Shown here piece after piece: positions 44,251 through 55,523 of a stretch of 64,000 nucleotides of DNA. The position numbers were made by a program, and so were the translations under genes. Position 1 is the first letter of the stretch; each line of letters opens with the position of its first letter. Origin of the DNA: Strobilurus pachycystidiatus (lineage: Eukaryota; Basidiomycota; Agaricomycetes; Agaricales; Physalacriaceae); the NCBI GenBank assembly GCA_019915135.1, contig JAHLMK010000005.1:1674001-1738000 (forward strand), written 5' to 3'. The notes beneath the pieces are model-generated. The model saw only the letters and a program-made list of their open reading frames with translations. It ran no database searches and had not been told where the DNA came from.

Positions 44251-46501
44251 TTATTTTCGTTTCCCGCTTTTCTTCTTCTTGTTTTTCCGACTGCCATTTC
44301 CTCCTGTCGAGGTGGAAATGACCAAGGCGCTCTTGGCTTCTTGAGCCCTAGCCATCGACTTGGGAATCGGTGTTCCGTTTTCTCCTGGCTTGTACCACAC
44401 CCTTCGCCCATCACCCGCATTCTCTTCAAACTCCGTCCAGCTCGCAACAGCGCCCAGAGTGTCAATCTGCTTCTTCCCAAACTGCACTCTCGCGTGAATG
44501 CCAATCACGCGTTTATGTCCTGGCTCGACTGGGCGGGAAGGCACGAAGCCTATTTTGATAAACTTGTTCATCGTGCTGAAATCGACAATGAGGAATATAT
44601 CGCCCTCGCCAGGAGGCATGTTCTTCTTGATGTAGTCGATGCGCGAGGCTGCCTCCCATTCCGCTGCGTTTCGCGCGAAATCACGGTCAGAGACCGGGTG
44701 AATGTCTGCAGAATCATCAAAATAAGGAGGATTCGCCAAGGCAAGCCATATATTAAGCGCACCATTATCGAAATCCTCCGGCTTGCACCACAGCTTATGT
44801 GAGCTCCAGTGGGCCTTCTGGCATTCCGGCGAGCAATACCTGACCAGCTAAGTGTCAGAACTCGTAGCAGGGTGACCGATGTACACCTGCCTAGTATATT
44901 GACATCTGGTGCAGCGTTTGAGCTTCACGGGCTCGGACGAGTTTCTCGTCGCACACTTCAACGAGGCGTCAGGTACTGGGTTACTCAGAGTTGGCGAGAC
45001 ATACCTCTCTCCTGGCGCAGTTCATGTTCTCTCTTGCCTCGTCGTCGTCGTCACGATACATGAGCATATCACTGTAAAAGTCCGAGAAGGTACACCAAGC
45101 TTCGTCCGCCTCATCTATGGCAGCGTCTCGCATGTCTCTCAACATTCCTGATCGATTGATATCCTCCTCCACGACGTGAAGGACTGAGCGGAAGATAAGG
45201 CTCGGGCCCAAACTTGGGATTGCATCTCAGTGAGTAAAACGGACACAAAGTATGAACCAAGAACTCACCCAAACTTGACAACATCGGTTATTGCGGAGAC
45301 GCAGCCTTCAAAGTCGTCGAACATCCACCTAGCATCCCAAAGTGTTTTGACCAGCCCTGATTGAACGGCTTGGATAAGACTCTTGACACCAGTGCCGGAG
45401 AGAAGGTGATCTATGAGGACCATCCCTATCAAGAGTTCTACGGCTTTCGCGATTGCCTTGGACCTCTTGACGTTTCCCTCGTTCTCCGCGAAAGCATTCG
45501 TCAGTGCGCCGATCGCCTTGACGACGGCCACTAATAAGCCAACTTGGTGAAGGGCGGCACATAACGTCGGGATCTTGGCCATCGACGCGATGAAGTCCGC
45601 CGCCTTAGCCAACTCTTCCGTGTTGGTGCTGATCTCTCCAGGCGCTATCAAGCGTTCGAGGTGCTTGGTCACGGTGATCATCACGGCTTTCGCATTAGAG
45701 TGAGATTCCGCTGCCGAGAACACGACAGAGAAGCTGGAGGTGGGGTCTTCCTGAGGCTTCTTATCATCGAGCTGGATGTTCTGGATGGCCACCGTCAATT
45801 CGTCGTTGACGATGTCGGCCGGGAGTCCGGGGTGGGGCAATTTTGGGTTATCGACCCACAGATAACCCGCGACACCCAACAGGTCGGGCGTATCTATGAG
45901 TCGTTTGCAGAGCGGGGTGCAGAGTGTGATGCTTTTCAAGCTGCCAAAGACTATAACCGTGCAGTCCCTTGGGCGGAAGCGGAATGGACGAGGGCGGTTG
46001 GCGATAGTCTCATTGAGGTCCTGTCCTGCCCACGTTCTGAGTGGAGCCCCCCATATTGACGGCCCGGGTATTGTGCTTACCAGCGTTGTAGAAGAAGAGA
46101 AGCCACTGCGGTACTCCACTGTCCCACGTATTCAGCATGAGCGTCCGAAGGGTCTGAGTCCCCTTGTCCACCTTCTCAGCGAGAGGCTGGAACAAGGTCA
46201 GCGCGTCCAACGCAGCCACAACGCGTGGGAGTTCCTCAGGAGTGAGTTTCTGTGCACACGACACGTCTTTGCCTGGCGTGAAGCCGGCAGGAAGCAGTGA
46301 TGCGCTGAGCGACTTGAGCACGTCCGGGACGCCCTGTTGCGAAAGGAAGGAGTCCGGGAGAGGGCGGCCAGATGACCCAACAAAGCCACCTCGTTGGAAT
46401 TCTCGGGAAATTTGGGAGCCTCTGGGTAACTCCATGGCAGAACGCGATCGCCTGGATGAACAAGGTTGTGGCAAGATGAGAGAGAAGAGGCGATCAATCA
46501 T
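44251..46501 (-). CDS. MYND-type zinc-finger protein
   Basis: A long N-terminal region (two exons, about 46501-45265) is helical and of unknown fold. It is followed by a classical MYND finger: CTRCQYT across an intron to RYCSPECQKAHWSSHKLWC (near 44770-44915). A C-terminal region then ends in a lysine-rich tail (RKNKKKKSGKRK). The intron splitting the finger (44890-44840, 51 nt) must start with GC to keep both cysteine halves in frame; the nearby GT would shift it. MYND fingers bind short proline-containing peptides. Members with this layout are abundant in Agaricomycetes and mostly uncharacterised. The start could instead be the ATG at 46435 (MELPRG). Confidence 0.8.
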
Positions 46502-46608
46502 CAATTGATAGTCACCGGAAGTTGCCGTGCTCCAAGTTGTAGGTTCAATCCGCCAAGAGGCCTGTGAGTTTCCGTTATCAAAAGATGAAACGACTACCCA
46601 GAGCCATC

Positions 46609-46687
46609 ATCTGTACTCATATGTACATATGGACTTCCAGTTACCCTTCTCATCAACGTAAGCATCAGATTCACTGTGGCGCATCAA
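46609..46687 (+). repeat. Second copy of the repeat flanking the MYND gene
   Basis: Similar to about 44065-44140: ATGTACATATGGACTT, CAGTTAC and CACTGTGGCGCATCAA align with a few differences. It lies in the 46502-47061 interval, which holds no other feature I can identify and probably includes the 3' UTR of the kinase gene. Confidence 0.55.
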
Positions 46688-47061
46688 GCTAATATAGAGC
46701 GTGTGTGTGGGTATAGAGTATCATGTTCATCTCCGTTCCACACCGAAGTACAAGGCATATATGTAACGCCGATTACGAAGACCGTAGAAATACCGCAAAA
46801 GAAAAAAAACCACCCGAAGCTATAGTATATCACCGGCAGCATCTACAGCGACAAGGCAGGGAGCATGAAGGCCAGAAGTAATACAAAAGAATGTGCCGAG
46901 ATAATGGATGAGATGTGCAAAGATATGGCAAGGTGGTGCCCATGAGGGAAGAACAGATAGAAAAATGCATGTACACGAAACTGAAAGCTGAAAGCATGAG
47001 GTCTGACAGGTGCGGGTTAGAAGGCGAAAGAAATGTGACGCAGAGTGAACACGAACAAGAA

Positions 47062-48842
47062 CTATCGATATTCCTTTTCTGATACTATGGTATCCTTGTC
47101 ATGGCGAATTCCGTCAACCGAGCCGTTTAAATCCATGGAATTGCTATTGATCGTTATGCCGCCGTCCACTCGTAGATCATTGGCAGGTGTTGCTGGTCGT
47201 GAAGATGCCATGCCAGAGGATGTAGCAGTCGCTGTCGACACCAGTTGCTGATTGTGTGGGTAATAAGACCGGCGTTGCATCTTCTTGAAGTCGTAGGAGG
47301 TGAATCTGATGGGCGTAAGAGAATGTCATGTGAAACACGCCATACAACTCACTGCTCCTCCATCTGTCGCATCTCGACGCTCAGGTTGTCTTGATTTGCC
47401 TTGCGCGCCTTCGCCTTCAATGGGTTATCTTCAAGGAGTAACTCCTCCAGTTCGTGTGATGCGTCAAAGTTAGCCTTTTTGGCCTAGAATCGGGTGTATC
47501 AATGATGGAGCATAAAATAAGGGACGCGAACAAATCATACATCAGGCACGAACGGAGGTATCTGCTCTTTTGATTCGAGCGTATCCCAATCGATAGTCTT
47601 GAACCATTGATGCTGCCTTAGCTCCCGGAAACCCTCACCGTTCGGTTGGCAACCAAATCGTCTGCTGGTATCACGGTCGAGTAGCTGGGAAACCGCATCG
47701 ATAAGTTGAGCATACCCCACAACGTATAGGAGGAGTGCTCACCCCTTTGAGTACAAGCATGCCCTGTCGACTGCATTTCTTGTCTGCATCCTCAGGCCAC
47801 TTCAATGTGTCCTTGGTGATACTATAGGTGAGATCGCTGTTCGAGCGTCCTCGGAAGGGCCTGCGTCCGAATAACAGCTCGTAGGCACAAACACCGAGCG
47901 ACCACCAGTCAACATGACATGTGTAACCCCTTTTTACAAGTATCCTGCAATGAAATGTTGTCAGCACAAGGCGGGCCCGCCAACGGATATGAACACACTC
48001 TGGAGCCATATACGCCATCGAGCCTGCCACGCCAGTCAATCTCCGCTCGCTAAAATGTACAGCGATGTTGAAATCTGTCAGGTGGGCATTACCCCGTTCG
48101 TCTAGAAGTATGTTGTCCGGTTTTATATCCCTGACACAAAGAGAAAATAAGAAACAAGGGAATAGAGCGGAAAAGTTTGCATACCGATGCATGATGTTAG
48201 ATTCGTGCAAGAATGCTATTGCTGAGGATAGTTGAGCGACGTAGAACTTCACCACATCCTCTTCCAGAGAGCCTAGGCGTTCGAGATGGACTAGAAAGAA
48301 ATAGTCATGAGGGACGTCCGAGTAGCGGAGGGAAATGCACGCACATCGCAAATCGCCTCCGAGCATAAGATCCAGGACAAAGAAGCAGTTCTCGTCGTCC
48401 TGGAAGGCGTATCGCAAATTTACGATGTATGGGTGGTCTATCTGGAAACGCCGTCAGGGTCGCGACAAATGTGGGGCGTGGGCGGTAACGCAGACCTCCT
48501 CGAGCAGTCGTCTCTCCTGGATAACGTTCGGGACAGCCTTCATCTTGACGCATTTCTGCTTGTTTATGTACTTGAGGGCGTAGAGATCCTTGGTCTGTTT
48601 GTGCTGGACAACGCGGACCTACCATGCATCGAGGACGCATGAGAGGCGGGTCGGAACGACAGGATGGACGGCGGCTCACCTTGCCAAAGGCACCCTTCCC
48701 AACACAGCGCAACAAGACAAAGTGGAAAAGGGTGATTTCGCCGTCAAAGTCGATAGGCTGCAGTATACGCTTGTTGAGCTCGGTGGACGTCGCCGGACGA
48801 GCGGACAGGACTGACCGTAGGCCTGCAGCAGACACCGCCCAT
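47062..48842 (-). CDS. AGC-group protein kinase of the YANK/STK32 type
   Basis: Chosen start at 48842, where the protein begins MGGVCCRPT: Gly2 for N-myristoylation and Cys5/Cys6 for palmitoylation, as in other YANK kinases. A 58-nt intron then leads to the conserved PIDFDGEITLFHF. The glycine loop GKGAFGK, VIQERRLLEE, RYAFQDDENCFFVLDLMLGGDLR, catalytic HRDIKPDNILLD, DFN in place of DFG (a hallmark of this family), YMAPE, and DWWSLGVCAYELLFGRRPFRG are all readable through several introns. The tail contains the conserved LLLEDNPLKAKARK segment and a Ser/Thr-rich end. Likely a membrane-anchored Ser/Thr kinase; the substrate is unknown. Confidence 0.9.
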
Positions 48843-49382
48843 GGTCGAATCAACGGAGGGACAAAAAGAGTGGGTATGGGGCTGCTTGTCTCCCAATTAA
48901 TTATGGCGATAAATAAGTGCTGGCTATGCGCAAACAGCTGTGACGGCGGCGCTGGAGGATGAAAGATAGAGCCCTGCAGCCAAGCAAGCCCGGACAAGGC
49001 AGCGAGCGAGGGGGAGGGATATCGCAGGAATATCGAGGTCAAAGACGACGCGGAAAGGTGAAGGGGGCAAGTCAAGCGGGAGGCAGCTGCAATATGCACC
49101 TCGTGACTTGACAAATCCGGCTTGTTCTTTGTCGAAGTCCGACCAACTGTGCAGCAATTCATGGCTATGACATTGGCAGCTACGCTCAGGCGGCCTGGCC
49201 ATTCAGATACCCATACTCATCCCACACTCATACGACGTTAAGTTTGGTATCTTCCGCACAGGACGCCGTCCAGATTTGGCTCATTCCCACCGGAACCGCA
49301 TTGCCGGAGTCCCACCAGCGGATCGAAGGCGGATCGTTTATTTCATCCGACCAACAGCCAAGTGCAACCTAATAAGTGCAGC
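48843..49382. promoter_or_regulatory. Divergent promoter region, kinase / guanylate kinase
   Basis: The 540 bp between divergent starts. A long minus-strand open frame across it (from 49162) is best explained as untranslated leader, since the MGGVCC start fits the kinase family. No clear TATA box or other gene. Confidence 0.45.
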
Positions 49383-50090
49383 ATGGATTTCGTCCGCCCT
49401 CTCATTCTTTTCGGTCCTTCGGGCGTCGGGAAAAGCACTCTTTTGAAGCGTCTGTTCGCTGACTTTCCCGACAAGTTCGGCTTCTCCGTTTCTCGTCAGC
49501 GCTCCTCGTTATAGCTGTAAAGCTTCCGCTCAATTCATCTGCCAGACACCACCAGGAAACCCCGCCCCGGCGAGGTGGACGGCAAGGACTACCACTTTGT
49601 GCAGGTCGACGATTTCAAGGATCTCATCAGCAGGAGCGCCTTCATTGAATACGCGGAATTCTCTGGCAATTATTACGGGACGAGTTTCCAAACAGTCCAA
49701 CATGTCCAGGACCAGGGAAGGCGTTGTATCCTTGACATAGAGGCCCAGGTAGGCAGTTGACTGCTGTCAACTGCTGTGGATGCGGATGCTCATACAGCAA
49801 TGCAGGGTGTCAGGCAGATCAAACAGACATCGTTGGACCCAGTCTACTGTTTCATCTCCCCACCTACAATGTCGGCTCTGCGTCAGCGTTTGCAAGGGCG
49901 TGGAACGGAGACAGAGGCATCGGTGGCAAAGCGGCTGGCGACCGCCATCAAGGAGATCGAGTACGCAAAGGGCCCGGTGCACGATTTGGTTATCGTCAAC
50001 GACGACATTGAGCGGGCGTACGCGTTATTCAAACAGATTGCTCTGGGGGAGAAGGTTGAAGGAGATGCATTGCCTGCGCTGGATGACTAG
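49383..50090 (+). CDS. GUK1: Guanylate kinase
   Basis: Three exons, 49383-49494, 49546-49748 and 49806-50090, encode 199 residues, the normal size for the yeast enzyme. The P-loop is [10 protein letters not shown]. Next come the GMP-binding segment [17 protein letters not shown], the [13 protein letters not shown] region, LDIEAQ, and the lid/adenine part [16 protein letters not shown]. It phosphorylates GMP to GDP with ATP in the cytosol and is essential for GTP supply. Exon joins are in frame and both introns have GT-AG ends. A housekeeping gene on the plus strand, followed 164 bp later by the ArgRS start. Confidence 0.95.
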
Positions 50091-50254
50091 AATAGAGCGT
50101 AGATTGAGAAAATTGGAACGCGACTTGCATTTGGACAAATCAAATGATCGACTGGATATAAGCGGTAACTTTACTTTTTTGACTCATCCCCCGATTCACC
50201 GTGGCTCTCTTCACTTCCTTGACCCGCTCTCTCTATCGCGTGCCTTTTCGCAGA

Positions 50255-52252
50255 ATGGCCTCCTCGCTGCCCCACATTCCAGACACGGATCCTTCCCGAT
50301 GCGCCATGGATACCTTCCGCACATCCATCGCAAAAAAAGTGGCGGATGCCCTGCCCCAGCTCACCGTCGAACAAGCCTACACCGGTGTTGACTACGGCAA
50401 GAAGGGCGTCGATTTCACCGTCGCGCTTCCCCGATATCGCCTGCCCGGCAAAGTCGACGAACTCGCCGCCAAAGTCATCGAACAAGTGAGCACCACCGTC
50501 CATCCTGGCCGGCATGGCCAATGTTCTCAGTGATTCCCCAGTTCGAAGCCGATGAATACGTCGCGTCTGTCACCCACGACAAGGCCTTCCTCCACTTCTA
50601 CCTGAACACGACCACCCTCATCCGCAAGACCCTTGATCAAATACACGCCCTCACCTACCAGTCGTCCTCGGGCAAGCCAGAGTACGGCACCAACAACTCC
50701 GGGGCTGGCAAAAAACTCGTGCTCGAATATTCCTCGCCCAACATCGCCAAGAACTTCCATGTCGGCCATCTGCGAAGTACCATCATCGGTGCATTCCTTG
50801 CCAACCTGTACAAAAGCTGCGGCTGGGAAGTCATCTCAATGAATTATCTCGGTGATTGGGGTACTCAGGTATCAATGGCGTCCTAACTCACTCCGACTAC
50901 CGCTCACCTCATCTCAGTTTGGCCTGATCGCCACAGGCTTCGAAAAGTATGGATCGCAGGCCGAACTAGAGAAGGATGCCATCAAGCACCTCTTCGACAT
51001 TTACGTCAAGGTCAACAAGGACGCTGAGAACAACCCCGAGGTCAAGGTTGAGGCTGCCAAATTCTTCAAACGGATGGAGGACGGGGATGAGGAGGCTCTC
51101 AAGAACTGGCGGGTATGGCGGGAACTCAGCGTCAAGAAGTACGCAGAGGAGTACGACCGACTGAATGTCTTCTTTGATGTTTACACTGGCGAGAGCATGG
51201 TCGGGAAGGAGTGGCAGGACAAGGCCCTCGAGCGGCTTGACCAGCTCGGGCTGATCTCTGATGCCGATGGCGCCAAAATTGTCGACCTCGAAAAGTGGAA
51301 GCTGGGCAGCGCCGTCCTCCGCAAGAAGGGTTCGTACTCGCCGACGCTGCCATTCCCTTTCTTTGCTCATGATTATACTTCCAGACGGAACCTCGATATA
51401 CCTCACCCGAGACATTGGCGGGGCTATTGAGCGGTACGAAAAGTACAAGTTCGACAAGATGATCTACGTCGTGTCTTCACAACAGGATCTCCACCTCAAG
51501 CAGTTCTTTAAAGTGCTGAATCTCATGGAGTTCCCTTGGGCTCCTACACTTGAGCACGTCAACTACGGACTTGTGCAGGGCATGAGCACGCGAAGGGGCA
51601 CGGTCGTTTTCCTCGACCAGATCATCCGGGAAGCAGCAAGTGTCATGCACGACCAGATGAGGAAGAACGAGGAAAAGTACGCTGCTGTCGAAGACCCTGA
51701 GCACACGAGTCTGGAGGTCGGTATCACTGGGGTGAAGATCCAGGATATGACTGCCAAGCGGTTAGTCGACTCTTTCTTTATGGCATACCATGGCTAGTCC
51801 AAGCTCACGCTACGAACAGAATCAACAACTACACATTCAACTGGGACCGAATGAAGTCCTTCGAGGGCGACACCGGCCCGTACCTCCAATACGCACACGT
51901 CCGCCTCGCCTCCATCGGGCGGAAAAACCCTCATCTCCTCCCCCTCCCCGCGCCGTCAGAGATCGACATCGAGACCCTGACGCAGAGCCAACACGCGCGG
52001 GACATTGTGTTCCTCCTCGGGACGTATCCCGATGTCGTGAAAGTGGCTTTGAAGACGCACGAGCCTAGTGGTGTTGTGACGTTCGCGTTCCGCCTCGCAC
52101 ATGCGATATCGAGTGCGTGGGAGACGGTGGTGGTCAAAGGCGAGGAGGACATTGAGAAGGCGCGTGCGAGGATGTGGATGTACGAGTCGGCGAGGGATGT
52201 CTTGGGGGCGTCTATGCGGTTGTTGAGCATTCGGCCTTTAGAGCGCATGTAG
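50255..52252 (+). CDS. Arginyl-tRNA synthetase
   Basis: Class I synthetase with the HIGH-type motif SPNIAKNFHVGHLRST. Its KMSKS region has the usual degenerate form (GMSTRRGTVVFLDQI), and the C-terminal anticodon-binding domain ends FRLAHAISSAWETV...ARDVLGASMRLLSIRPLERM. Introns separate at least five exons, e.g. after KVIEQ (GTGAGC...CCAG), after LGDWGTQ and after VLRKK. It charges tRNA-Arg. The first ATG is at 50255 (MASSLPHIPD). In the same frame the sequence is open back to 50183 and would add a basic, hydroxylated, acid-free leader (VALFTSLTRSLYRVPFRR) typical of a mitochondrial presequence, but with no ATG. Confidence 0.95.
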
Positions 52253-52503
52253 ATCTATGCATCTAGATGTTTGTTTAGACATAATGATATAGTGCGGAAG
52301 ACGAGAATGGCAAAGAAACCAAACGATGCCAGCAACTCTTGATCAAGAAACACGAGGATATATTTGGATTCTGAGAGTTTTCTCAAGTTTCTACGCGTTC
52401 TTGGAACTTGTGAATATCTCATGGTATCGTATTATTCACTAAAGAAAGGGAGTAGAAAAACAGTGCCGTAGCTTCGACAAATAATTTAACTTGATGATTT
52501 ATC

Positions 52504-53939
52504 CTACTTGTGTAAATGTGTCCGTTCATCATCATCAGTATCGTCCGTGTCCTCTTCATCCTCCTCCCTTAGATCCGACAAGCCCACATGTTCCGTGCCA
52601 TCAAAGAGCGTCGTGGGGTGATATCGTCTCCCACCGTTCGTTGCCGAGCGCGGAGTCTCTGAAGGCGGCTCGACAATCCCGTGCCAGCCGTCTATTGATA
52701 GCCGCCCAGTGAGGCTGCCGCGATTCATGTGTCCAGGAAGGAATCCGTCTTCTACCGGTGCGGCATATCCATCCAGCTCAAAGGCGGCCGCTGGGTTCCG
52801 CGACAGGTTGAGAATATGGACGCCTGCAAAGATGACCAGGAAACCAGCGACGAGACTGACGGTATTGGTCGCGTCGGTGGTGTTGAATCCTTGGAAGAGG
52901 ATGAGGGAAGCGAAGATGGTCGCGGAGGAGAAGCCGACGTAATACATTGGATTGACTCTGGAGCAAGTGAGTAAGCATCGGAGAGAAGGGAAGAGAATCG
53001 GAACGCACATGTTCACGGAGAACGTGTCTAGAGACTTATTGTAATAGTTCATCTGAACCACGATGCAGAGTATAGTGACGATGCCAAAGAGATAGCTACT
53101 GGGTCGATAAAACTGGTTGTTGCCGCTGAATGTGAGTTTGAGGGCGACGCCAAAGCCCTTGATTGACATGACGGAGACGGAGCCCACAGTCGAGCAGATG
53201 GAGATGTAAACCATCGGATTTGTGCGACCGTGTTTAGGCACGACGACGTATATCATGACCAGCGAGAACACCAGCACGGTGAATACGTACATCAAGAAGC
53301 CTGCAGGGCGTTAGCATGGCTCGTTGGGCGAGGACAACGGAGCGGCATACCGGGATGCACTGCGTATTCGAGTATCTCGTCGACCGTCTCCACCGGTTTG
53401 TCCTCCGGGGCGTGTAGGACGATAATGAGTGATCCAACGAGGGCAAGAGCGCAGCCTAGACGGCCGAGATGTCCGAGCCGTTCTTTGAGCAGCAACGAGG
53501 CGAGAACGGCACCAATGAGCACACTCAGCGCGCCCAACGGCGTGACCAGAATTGGCGGGGCGAATATGTAGGCCATGAAGTTGGCGGCTGCAAGGCAATC
53601 AGCGGGGAGCACAGCGCAGAGGGACACGGCAGCGCGCACCTTCCCCAAGGACCACTGCACCGGAAAAAGTCAGCAAATCGATCTAGTGAACGCCGCGGAC
53701 ACGCACAGGTCGACATTCCCGCCCACCAGATGGGGTTCTTGAGGTAGTTCATGCTGTCAGAGGCAGCGGCGCCATAGGTGGTGTCGGCAGCGGCATTGAG
53801 ACCCTGCGCGGAAGATTGAATGAGATGGCGGGCGACGGCGGGCGCAGCGACGGACCTTTTTGGTTATAATTGAGCTGACGCCGATGGCGGCTGAGCTGGC
53901 CAGCGCGAGCGAGAGGCCGATCCATTTGTCGTCGACCAT
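52504..53939 (-). CDS. NIPA-type magnesium transporter (DUF803 family)
   Basis: Multi-pass membrane protein from an ATG at 53939 (MVDDKWIGLSLALASSAAIG). Family landmarks are IGVSSIITKKGL, the YLKNPIWWAGM segment, the inner repeat FAAYIFAPPILVTPLGALSVLIGAVLAS with LLKERLG, and later LVMIYVVVPKHGRTNPMVYISICSTVGSVSVMSIKGFGVAL. About nine hydrophobic helices are visible. The cytosolic C-terminus is hydrophilic and ends in an acidic run (REEDEEDTDDTDDDE). At least four introns. Homologues carry Mg2+ across the plasma membrane or endosomes. It converges with the ArgRS gene (251 bp apart). Confidence 0.9.
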
Positions 53940-54066
53940 CGTGATGTTGAGTGCGTCGGCTGTTCAGCAGCGCATGTCGTCGTGGTCAATGGCAGAAAGG
54001 CAATATCCCGGCACAGCCACATCCTTCGATTATTCGATATTAAAAAGTGTGCATTTCAGGTGTATT

Positions 54067-55008
54067 TTATCTACGCGAACGAATGAACGGTATTTGGAAG
54101 CCCGACAGCAGCGCGCGCGCCCGATCCTGCGCCCCGACGCCGGTCGCATTCGTGATAAAGTGTATGTGCATGCCGTACTGCCGCGGGTATGCATCGACGT
54201 TGGCCTCTATCTGCGGGAAGTACTGCATGGCCTCTGGCGGCAGACCGAGCGAGACGACGCCTGACACTGCGCTCATCTTGTTCAGGTTTGCGTTGGCATA
54301 GGGCAGCGGCACGCCGTCAAAGTCGCGGATACGCGGCAGCACAAATTCGACCAGCGTCGACATGAAGTCGTACATGCTGTGCCCGCGCATGTCGACCTTG
54401 GCGCCGACCGGTATTTTGGGGCGAATCCAGCCACCGACTGCGCGCTTGCCCTTGACGATTTGTACGCCGTCGACTGCATGCTGCCCACCGCCCCTCTCCG
54501 TCTCGCCCGACAGCGCGCGCAGCGCCATGATGGTCCCAATAAGCTCTGACTTGCTGGTGACAGCTTGTTTAATCATGGAATGAAGCTGTATCCTCTCCAG
54601 ACGCGTGACATTCTCGGGTGTGTCTGGTGGAGGCGCCTCGCGGACAATCTGGGCGTCGCCTCCGACGGGGTAGTTTTTCCTGAACTTGGAATACGGGTCT
54701 TCGGGGTCGAATTTAAGGCGGATGTGGCGCGGTGGCGGGCGAGGGCCGCGCTCGTGGGTGTAGGTCATGTACATGACATCGTCCCGCACGGTGTCGTAGT
54801 AATGGTCCTCGAAGCGGCTGGGCGCAAAGTCGTGCAGCACAAGCTTGTTGGGTGTAATGGGCAGACGCGTCTTTGGGTCCTTCCTCAGCGCAGAAGTGGG
54901 CTCCGGCGCCTGCCCGAACTGTGTTATTGACGCCGCCTTAGTAAATTGCGCCGCGACACCTTCTGCCGCCTTTTTTGCGGCCGACGCCGCCGCTGTCACT
55001 GCTGCCAT
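54067..55008 (-). CDS. Mitochondrial large-subunit ribosomal protein uL5m (yeast MRPL7-like)
   Basis: Single exon of 313 residues. The C-terminal two thirds follow bacterial L5: KVDMRGHSMYDFMSTLVEFVLPRIRDFDGVP, then GLPPEAMQYFPQIEANVD and YGMHIHFITNATGVGAQDRARALLSGFQIPF. The N-terminus (MAAVTAAASAAKKAAEGVAAQFTKAA) is alanine-rich with basic residues and no acids until later, consistent with mitochondrial import. A ~120-residue extension before the L5 core is typical of fungal uL5m. It lies 127 bp upstream of the NIPA start, in the same direction. Confidence 0.88.
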   Translation of the reverse strand: MAAVTAAASAAKKAAEGVAAQFTKAASITQFGQAPEPTSALRKDPKTRLPITPNKLVLHDFAPSRFEDHYYDTVRDDVMYMTYTHERGPRPPPRHIRLKFDPEDPYSKFRKNYPVGGDAQIVREAPPPDTPENVTRLERIQLHSMIKQAVTSKSELIGTIMALRALSGETERGGGQHAVDGVQIVKGKRAVGGWIRPKIPVGAKVDMRGHSMYDFMSTLVEFVLPRIRDFDGVPLPYANANLNKMSAVSGVVSLGLPPEAMQYFPQIEANVDAYPRQYGMHIHFITNATGVGAQDRARALLSGFQIPFIRSRR

Positions 55009-55523
55009 CTATGGAAGAATAAATGAGGAGGCCATCGAGGCAGACCGTCAGACATACGGAGCAATGTGAACTCGAGCGAAAAGTGTGTGGGCAAGTCTTG
55101 TCGCCGCAACACGACCAAATCTCGACATTGCCACCGATCAAGCCCAAAAAGGCAAATCGCGCCTCTCAAGTGCATGACCGAAGACAAGTTTCCTTTCAAC
55201 TATTGACCGAGCAGGTATGGCTATATGCACCCGTCCAACTAGTTGAACTAGCTCTTTGCTTATTCAGTCTCACATATTCTTTTGTTCGAACTCGATGCGT
55301 GCTGGGGCCAATTTGAAGAAACTTAGGCACGCGGCCAATGCCATAGGAGGCGTTCACAATCTGGACACGTTTAAGATGTCTTAATTCTAGCTACATCCTC
55401 TGCGGACCTCTCCGCTGTCGACTCTCTTCCCTTGGCGATTGTCAATCAGTCCGAGTCACCCTGCATCCTATAAAAGACGGCCATGTGTGCGGACATCGAT
55501 GTCCAGTGGCGCTGAACAACGAC
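55009..55523. promoter_or_regulatory. Divergent promoter region with TATA box for the secreted-protein gene
   Basis: TATAAAAG at 55469-55476 lies 48 bp before the ATG at 55524 and fits a strongly expressed plus-strand gene. The opposite half serves the uL5m gene. No other gene seen. Confidence 0.6.

Noticed and set aside
48843..49162. N-terminal extension of the kinase from the upstream open frame
   Set aside because: The MGGVCC start at 48842 matches the acylated N-terminus of YANK kinases and joins in frame through a normal intron.
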